Source of the DNA: CAVLDP01 sp963661945
Lineage (GTDB): Bacteria > Bacillota > Clostridia > Lachnospirales > Lachnospiraceae
DNA: 10,967 nucleotides
Direction: 5' to 3'
Assembly: GCA_963661945.1 (NCBI GenBank)
Contig: CAVLDP010000033.1
Coordinates: forward strand, 1-10,967
This document shows positions 6,831 to 10,967 of this stretch, in pieces. Every line of letters begins with the position of its first letter. Position 1 is the stretch's first letter. Position numbers and translations under genes: made by a program. The notes under the pieces were generated by a model. The model ran no database searches. It saw only the letters and a program-made list of their open reading frames with translations, and was not told the origin of the DNA.

Positions 6831-7778
6831 TTAGGTCAATGGCTCACATTCTTTGTCCGAAGATAAAGCACTCCTAAGTGCCTTTCCTATCATATCATCT
6901 AATATCGGATCCTCCAAATGCACGGGCTGTCCAAAAACATCCAGTCTACAGAGAATGTCTTTCTCAAAATTTCGTCGAATCTCATCTAGTCCAAAATAGG
7001 AACCCCGATTCTCCTCACTATACATAAGCTGATTCACTCTATAGTAGACCATCGCAAGTCCACGAATTCTATTTATCTGACCCGCTAAATCCATGTCATT
7101 CGTAATAGACTTACCCCTCAGACGATAGATATATAATTCTTCAGGCAGATATCTCATCTTCTTCGCCTTCAGAAATACTGATAGAACAAAGATTACATCT
7201 TCATGAACAAAGCCTTCTTCATAGGATATCTTCTGTTCAAGCAGAAAATCCCTCCTCATGGCAAGAAGCCAAGAGGAATAACGAAATTCATTATTCTTCA
7301 TAAGATCCCTGAAGTATTCCTGGCCAGTAGCTGTATCCTGGTAGGATACCACCCTTCTATAATAAGCTTGCATCCCCGTAAGTTGCTCCTCATTAATCTC
7401 CTGCCCACAGAAGACCTCAGTATTATAGAATATTGCATCTATTCCCGGCTCTTCCTGGATGAAATCATGGAGTCTCTCAAGCATATCAGCCCGAATCTTA
7501 TCATCTGGATCTACGATGATGATATAGTGGCCAGATGCCGCTTGAATACCTGTATTTCTCGCCGCACCTGGTCCACGATTCTCTGTTGTAATTATATGAA
7601 ATGAAGCATCCTGCCCTTCATATTCCTCCAATATATCACCGCAAGAATCGAGCGAACCATCATTGACACAGATCACCTCGTAGTCCGTGAAGGTCTGTGC
7701 CTTGATGGAATCTAAGGCTTCTCTCAGATAATCCTCGACATTATATATTGCCAGTATGATTGAAAAAAATGGCTTCAT
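6831..7778 (-). CDS. GT2 family glycosyltransferase (EpsJ/CpsI-like)
   Basis: A 315-residue GT-A glycosyltransferase for glycan assembly on the inner face of the membrane. It opens with FFSIILAIYNVEDYLREALD (4-23), followed by EVICVNDGSLDS (34-45), the acceptor-side ENRGPGAARNTGI (66-78), a canonical metal-binding DPDD (90-93) in IIIVDPDDKI, and the HED catalytic segment in GFVHEDVIFVLSVFLKAKK (189-207), with YRLRGKSIT (218-226) after it. This is the common capsule and exopolysaccharide branch of GT2; donor and acceptor are unknown. The start at 7778 is fixed by GGAGG 6 bases upstream; the frame continues to a TTG at 7793 with no supporting site. The gene overlaps the end of the GT4 gene by 38 bases, so translation is probably coupled. 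The C-terminal 80 residues are charged and helical and show no recognised domain. Confidence 0.88.
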   Translation of the reverse strand: MKPFFSIILAIYNVEDYLREALDSIKAQTFTDYEVICVNDGSLDSCGDILEEYEGQDASFHIITTENRGPGAARNTGIQAASGHYIIIVDPDDKIRADMLERLHDFIQEEPGIDAIFYNTEVFCGQEINEEQLTGMQAYYRRVVSYQDTATGQEYFRDLMKNNEFRYSSWLLAMRRDFLLEQKISYEEGFVHEDVIFVLSVFLKAKKMRYLPEELYIYRLRGKSITNDMDLAGQINRIRGLAMVYYRVNQLMYSEENRGSYFGLDEIRRNFEKDILCRLDVFGQPVHLEDPILDDMIGKALRSALSSDKECEPLT

Positions 7779-8904
7779 AGATATCCTCCACAACCTTATT
7801 CCAATTATATCGTTCCTTCACGAAGGCGATTCCATTCTCCTGCATAGTCCGATAGGATTCCTCATCTCCAAGCATATTCTGAAGCTCGGATTCAAACTCC
7901 TCATAGGTCTCATAGAATCGTCCAGCCTTGCTTCTCAGGCACTGTCCCTTGAGGACATCGCATCTGCCATTCACAAGAACAGGTAGTCCAAGTGCCATAC
8001 TCTCAAGCAATACAATAGACAAGCTCTCATATAGTGATGGCATAACAAGCAGCTTCGCTCCACGAATAAGGTCATACTTCTCCTCTTCCGATATAAAGCC
8101 CTTGTACTCAATACTATCATCCCAGATAAGCGTCTCTCCATTCTCGATGGTGCCGGCGACGATTAACCTAAGGCTAGACCCATGTCTCTTCTTATATTCA
8201 ATGAAGAAGCGATTAAGCTCGGAATAATTCTTGCCCTCGCAGACTCTACCCAGGTAGAGCAGATAGTCCGAATCAACTTCCTCACGACCTGGCCGATTCC
8301 ATATACTATCATCCATACCAAAGCAGGTCACACTGGATGGCACCGTCTCTGTTCCTGGGAAGAGACGATTCACTAGATCTCTCTCTTCTGGCGTATTATA
8401 GATAAATGCACTCGCATTATAGAAGTCATTTCGATACATAGGAAGATGTATCAATTCTTCCTCGTGAGCAGTCGGCAGAAGAATCTTATTTGGTATATCA
8501 AGAAGCATACCTGCAAGCGTCGTATACACAGAATAAGTAACGAAGATCACACAGCGATATTCCTCATGATGCTCTAGCACATAATCATGAAGGCTAGGGC
8601 AATAAGGTCCAATTCGACGAATCAAGTCCTTCTCATCCTCTTGAAGAGCTGTCACAGTATCCAGACTATCGCCTCGACTTCCCACCTCTTCTACCGGAAA
8701 CCTGCGGATCAGAAGGCCGTCTATCTCCTCCGTACCTACCGGATAAGCATTATCCCAGGGCACATTATTTCTGGCGCATGAGGATGCAATCTCTACATCG
8801 AAACGTTTTAGCATATGCTGAGACAGTTCTAGGCACTCGCGCTCCGCACCACCACATATGTCCTTTCCAATTCGCTGTATAACAAATAGGATTTTATCTC
8901 TCAT
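7741..8904 (-). CDS. GT4 family (GT-B fold) glycosyltransferase
   Basis: A 387-residue retaining-type glycosyltransferase, the only GT-B enzyme in the window. The N-terminal Rossmann half starts KILFVIQRIGKDICGGAERE (4-23), whose CGGAE loop is typical of the acceptor-side domain. The donor half starts near 213: DYLLYLGRVCEGKN (213-226), LRLIVAG (245-251), IEYKGFISEEEKYDLIRGAK (265-284), then the E-x7-E signature at E293 and E301 within PSLYESLSIVLLESMALGLP (289-308). Length and order are normal for GT4; the donor sugar is not predictable. Two ATG codons compete, at 8913 and 8904. The second is preferred because AGAGG sits 9 bases before it but abuts the first; the 11-base overlap with the upstream gene then equals that at the cytidylyltransferase. 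It overlaps the next GT2 gene by 38 bases. Confidence 0.88.
   Translation of the reverse strand: MRDKILFVIQRIGKDICGGAERECLELSQHMLKRFDVEIASSCARNNVPWDNAYPVGTEEIDGLLIRRFPVEEVGSRGDSLDTVTALQEDEKDLIRRIGPYCPSLHDYVLEHHEEYRCVIFVTYSVYTTLAGMLLDIPNKILLPTAHEEELIHLPMYRNDFYNASAFIYNTPEERDLVNRLFPGTETVPSSVTCFGMDDSIWNRPGREEVDSDYLLYLGRVCEGKNYSELNRFFIEYKKRHGSSLRLIVAGTIENGETLIWDDSIEYKGFISEEEKYDLIRGAKLLVMPSLYESLSIVLLESMALGLPVLVNGRCDVLKGQCLRSKAGRFYETYEEFESELQNMLGDEESYRTMQENGIAFVKERYNWNKVVEDIYEAIFFNHTGNI
7785..7789 (-). promoter_or_regulatory. Ribosome binding site fixing the GT2 gene start at 7778
   Basis: GGAGG on the minus strand, 6 bases before the ATG at 7778, inside the 3' end of the GT4 gene. It is a near-perfect Shine-Dalgarno match and argues against the in-frame TTG at 7793. 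Confidence 0.8.
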
Positions 8905-10216
8905 CCAACACATCCTCTAGTGTCCATAATTTACGCAGCATCTCCTCTGGCATCGACTGAATCACCTCATCCATTCCGCCTACTGGAGTTAGAATAATCA
9001 TGTCAACCTGGTCATATCGCTTCGCTGCAATATAGGAATCCAGGTCGAAGCATGCCTCATCTGAAGAACCCGCAAAGCTTCGATCAATTCTGCTGTCAAC
9101 CTTCGTCGCACTCAGGTCATCCAATAACATCTTACCCAGATGACCACTTCCATAGATTGAGACAGAGCCTGCGCCAAGCTTTTGAAGAAGAGCATCCAAG
9201 CTACCTCCAGCTTGCTTTAACTGCATCCATTTCTCGAGAATTAAGAACATGCGCCAGTATTTCTGGTCCTTGGTCTTAATCTCTGGATAGACTCCTGAAA
9301 AATAAACATCTCCAGATTCGCGGAGCTTATTAAATAAATCATATTCTCGAAAAAGGGCCGCAAGGACTGCATCATTGCCACCCTCATGGTTAGACAAACT
9401 AAGTGCCACCTCCTGCGAGCCATCAATCTGCACATCCTGTCGGTAGACACCCGGTACCTTGGCAACCCTGGTTCCATGGTTGATTTCCATAGCCTTCAGC
9501 CAGAGGTCATCAGCCTTCAGAGCGAGCGAGCGAATCTTGTCTGGATCAAATGTCTCCTCTGGCAGAGCATGTGGTGGATAGAGGACACCACCCACACCCA
9601 GTGCAATCAGAGCATGCGAGGTCTTGTAGTCATAGTCATCCTCTCCAGTCTTGAAGTGCCAGAAGCCCTCCAGAGTACTATAATACCTTTCACGCATCTC
9701 CCAGACCCAATTAGCACACACACTATCCGGATTAGCCTCAAGGGTATCAAAGAGATCATGTATCATATGATTACGATAGATGACATCATCATCAATCGTA
9801 ATCACATAATCCTCTGGAAAGTCTTGCATGGCATAGAAATACTTGGTATGTGGACCGATGTCCTCGACAGAACGTATCTCAAGTCCCTTATCTAAGAGGC
9901 GACTAATATGGCTATCAGATTCTAATTCTGACAAATCCGCGTCCTCTCCCACATAGAGTACCACCTTCGTCGGTCTCAATGTCTGTGCGAACATGCAGGT
10001 GATAGGCACCCAGACGTACTGAAATCTCTTAGGAATCGATGTAAGAGAGACCACAATCTGCCTACCCTGATATTTCGAATCTCCAAGAGTCGGAATCTCC
10101 ATCTCCTCCAGACAACGTCTCGCATAATTCTCACACTTCAGTGCTTGCTCCGCTCGAAGATTCTCTTCTGCGTAGACTCGTCTAAATTCCTCAAACAATG
10201 CGTTATAGCCTTCCAT
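8894..10216 (-). CDS. GT-A-type glycosyltransferase with C-terminal Rossmann-like module
   Basis: A 440-residue protein. After a charged helical N-terminus (1-50), residues 52-265 form a GT-A domain of the type often found in capsule clusters: IVVSLTSIPKRF (54-65), FAQTLRPTKVVLYVGED (76-92), DFPEDYVITIDDDVIYRNHM (132-151) with the metal-binding IDDD at 141-144, GVGGVLYPP (207-215) and ADDLWLKAME (235-244), which supplies the likely catalytic acidic pair. Sugar specificity is unknown. Residues 350-436 are a separate Rossmann-like module, SVSIYGSGHLGKMLLDDL then RIDRS, also present in three other proteins here. The start is secure: AAGGAG lies 6 bases before the ATG, and the upstream stop is 3 bases away. 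The end overlaps the GT4 start by 11 bases. Confidence 0.82.
   Translation of the reverse strand: MEGYNALFEEFRRVYAEENLRAEQALKCENYARRCLEEMEIPTLGDSKYQGRQIVVSLTSIPKRFQYVWVPITCMFAQTLRPTKVVLYVGEDADLSELESDSHISRLLDKGLEIRSVEDIGPHTKYFYAMQDFPEDYVITIDDDVIYRNHMIHDLFDTLEANPDSVCANWVWEMRERYYSTLEGFWHFKTGEDDYDYKTSHALIALGVGGVLYPPHALPEETFDPDKIRSLALKADDLWLKAMEINHGTRVAKVPGVYRQDVQIDGSQEVALSLSNHEGGNDAVLAALFREYDLFNKLRESGDVYFSGVYPEIKTKDQKYWRMFLILEKWMQLKQAGGSLDALLQKLGAGSVSIYGSGHLGKMLLDDLSATKVDSRIDRSFAGSSDEACFDLDSYIAAKRYDQVDMIILTPVGGMDEVIQSMPEEMLRKLWTLEDVLDER
8914..8918 (-). promoter_or_regulatory. Ribosome binding site favouring the GT4 start at 8904
   Basis: AGAGG on the minus strand, directly adjoining the ATG at 8913 (too close to use) and 9 bases before the ATG at 8904. 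It therefore favours the shorter protein, which begins MRDKILFV. Confidence 0.5.
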
Positions 10217-10219
10217 ATC

Positions 10220-10933
10220 CTACTCCTTAAATAATCTATCCGCCACTGTATTCAATCCGTAAACATCCCGGTTACTATAGAGAGTAATTAGGCCCTCCTC
10301 CGGAAATCCCGCATCAAGGATCGTCTCCTTCATCTCTTCCTGATAAGGCTTGCTAGAGATAATCACAGCATCCGTATTCTCCGGTATCTCATCTGGCTCG
10401 TAAACCAGGTGTCCCATATATTCCTCTCTATCCTTCTTCGTCATAATGAAGTAATACTTGGCCTGAATCGGTCCAATTAGAGCTTCCTGTAATCGAATCA
10501 AGGCCAGCGTGTGCTTCCCAATACCATAGATTCCGACCGTCTTCGCCTGATCAGACAGTGGAAGTTCAATAAGTACCCTCCTGGCAGCATCTGCCAGTGC
10601 CCTGTAATCGTTCTTCATCTTCTCCTCGTCCACAAGGTTCTCACTCAAGCAGAGAAGAGTCATACAGGAATCTATGCTATAAGCAGATTCCCCCAGAATA
10701 TGCTCATACTCCTCTCTTAGCGCACAATTGTATTCTTCGAAGAGAGCTGTCCCTCTAAGCTGATCCTTGTATGCGGATAAGTATGACATCGCCCCTGATA
10801 CAAGATACATAAAGAAAGACTGTGCTACTTCCTGAGATAGCTGTCTATTAAGACCATACTCTAGCAGCTGCCACATCTCATAATTTATCTTGCACTGATC
10901 GATGCACTTCTTCTCAGTAATTGCACTCGTCAT
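10220..10933 (-). CDS. Unrecognised helical protein with C-terminal Rossmann-like module
   Basis: I do not recognise residues 1-130 of this 237-residue protein; they are predicted by eye to be helical, with a hydrophobic patch near 38-52 (AQSFFMYLVSGAMSYL) too polar to call a membrane span. Residues 131-225 carry the Rossmann-like module seen in three neighbours: KTVGIYGIGKHTLALIRL (131-148), a second strand YYFIMTKKD (160-168), and DAVIISSKPYQEEMKETILD (188-207). The acidic residue of the IDxN motif is not conserved, and the third glycine-loop position is Thr. No glycosyltransferase domain is visible, so it may be a detached regulatory or scaffolding unit for the adjacent transferases. The ATG at 10933 has no clear ribosome binding site but forms an ATGA overlap with a probable upstream stop. 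The same frame stays open to the right edge, so an earlier start outside the window is possible. Confidence 0.6.
   Translation of the reverse strand: MTSAITEKKCIDQCKINYEMWQLLEYGLNRQLSQEVAQSFFMYLVSGAMSYLSAYKDQLRGTALFEEYNCALREEYEHILGESAYSIDSCMTLLCLSENLVDEEKMKNDYRALADAARRVLIELPLSDQAKTVGIYGIGKHTLALIRLQEALIGPIQAKYYFIMTKKDREEYMGHLVYEPDEIPENTDAVIISSKPYQEEMKETILDAGFPEEGLITLYSNRDVYGLNTVADRLFKE
10223..10228 (-). promoter_or_regulatory. Ribosome binding site of the GT-A glycosyltransferase gene
   Basis: AAGGAG on the minus strand, 6 bases before the ATG at 10216 and just inside the last codons of the upstream gene. It is the strongest Shine-Dalgarno match in the window. Confidence 0.8.
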
Positions 10934-10967
10934 AATCGAATCTGATCGAAATCGTCTATCATATAAC
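10930..10967 (-). CDS. C-terminal end of an upstream gene (partial, 5' end outside window)
   Basis: Reading leftwards from the edge, one frame gives YMIDDFDQIRL and then TGA at 10932-10930, overlapping the next gene's ATG as ATGA. Such 4-base overlaps are typical of coupled operon genes, and this acidic, aromatic tail resembles the ends of the two glycosyltransferases here that carry the Rossmann-like module (LWTLEDVLDER, LWDLVEAY). Eleven residues cannot identify a protein. The competing reading is that the downstream gene's own frame, also open to the edge, is the real one. Confidence 0.4.
   Translation of the reverse strand, partial: YMIDDFDQIRL

Noticed and set aside
9386..9895. 169-codon open frame on the plus strand
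   Set aside because: It lies wholly inside the GT-A glycosyltransferase gene on the other strand, has no recognisable domain or ribosome binding site, and is explained as an antisense shadow.
1..10967. CRISPR arrays, insertion sequences, tRNA or rRNA genes, long direct or inverted repeats
   Set aside because: None was seen on reading either strand; the window is almost entirely coding and all frames are intact.

Overview
The window is one continuous minus-strand operon of cell-surface polysaccharide genes, read from right to left. Nine complete genes lie between two partial ones. Genes overlap or are separated by at most 22 bases, and I see no promoter, terminator, RNA gene, CRISPR array or mobile element. 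The last codons of an upstream gene probably enter at the right edge, and the final gene runs off the left edge, so the operon is longer than the window. Mid-40s GC by eye, purine-rich ribosome binding sites (AAGGAG, GGAGG), LicD and TagD-type enzymes and an ABC-2 polysaccharide exporter suggest a Gram-positive Clostridia member, perhaps Lachnospiraceae. That placement is inference, since no taxonomic marker is present.

In transcription order: a helical protein with a Rossmann-like module (10933-10220); a GT-A-type glycosyltransferase with a C-terminal Rossmann-like module (10216-8894); a GT4 glycosyltransferase (8904-7741); two GT2 glycosyltransferases (7778-6831 and 6808-5936); a divergent GT2-like protein, again with a C-terminal Rossmann-like module (5921-4827); a two-domain protein with an N-terminal SAM methyltransferase and a C-terminal part resembling a degenerate kinase fold (4812-3163); a short TagD-like cytidylyltransferase (3173-2736); a three-domain LicD protein (2730-1123); and an ABC-2 (TagG/Wzm-type) permease with an unusual N-terminal extension (from 1107 past the left edge).

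As a working model (inference), four or five glycosyltransferases build a lipid-linked glycan. The cytidylyltransferase makes a CDP-activated small alcohol or amino-alcohol, and the LicD protein transfers its phosphoryl group onto the glycan. The methyltransferase/kinase-like protein may modify or cap the chain, as WbdD does in ABC-exported O-antigens. The permease, with an ATPase presumably encoded beyond the left edge, exports the product.

The least ordinary features are: the ungapped similarity between the active cytidylyltransferase and the N-terminus of the next gene's LicD protein, where the catalytic HxGH is lost; the methyltransferase/kinase-like architecture; the same GxG Rossmann-like module in four proteins; the roughly 170-residue membrane-anchored extension on the permease; and a GT2-like protein whose DxD motif is altered.
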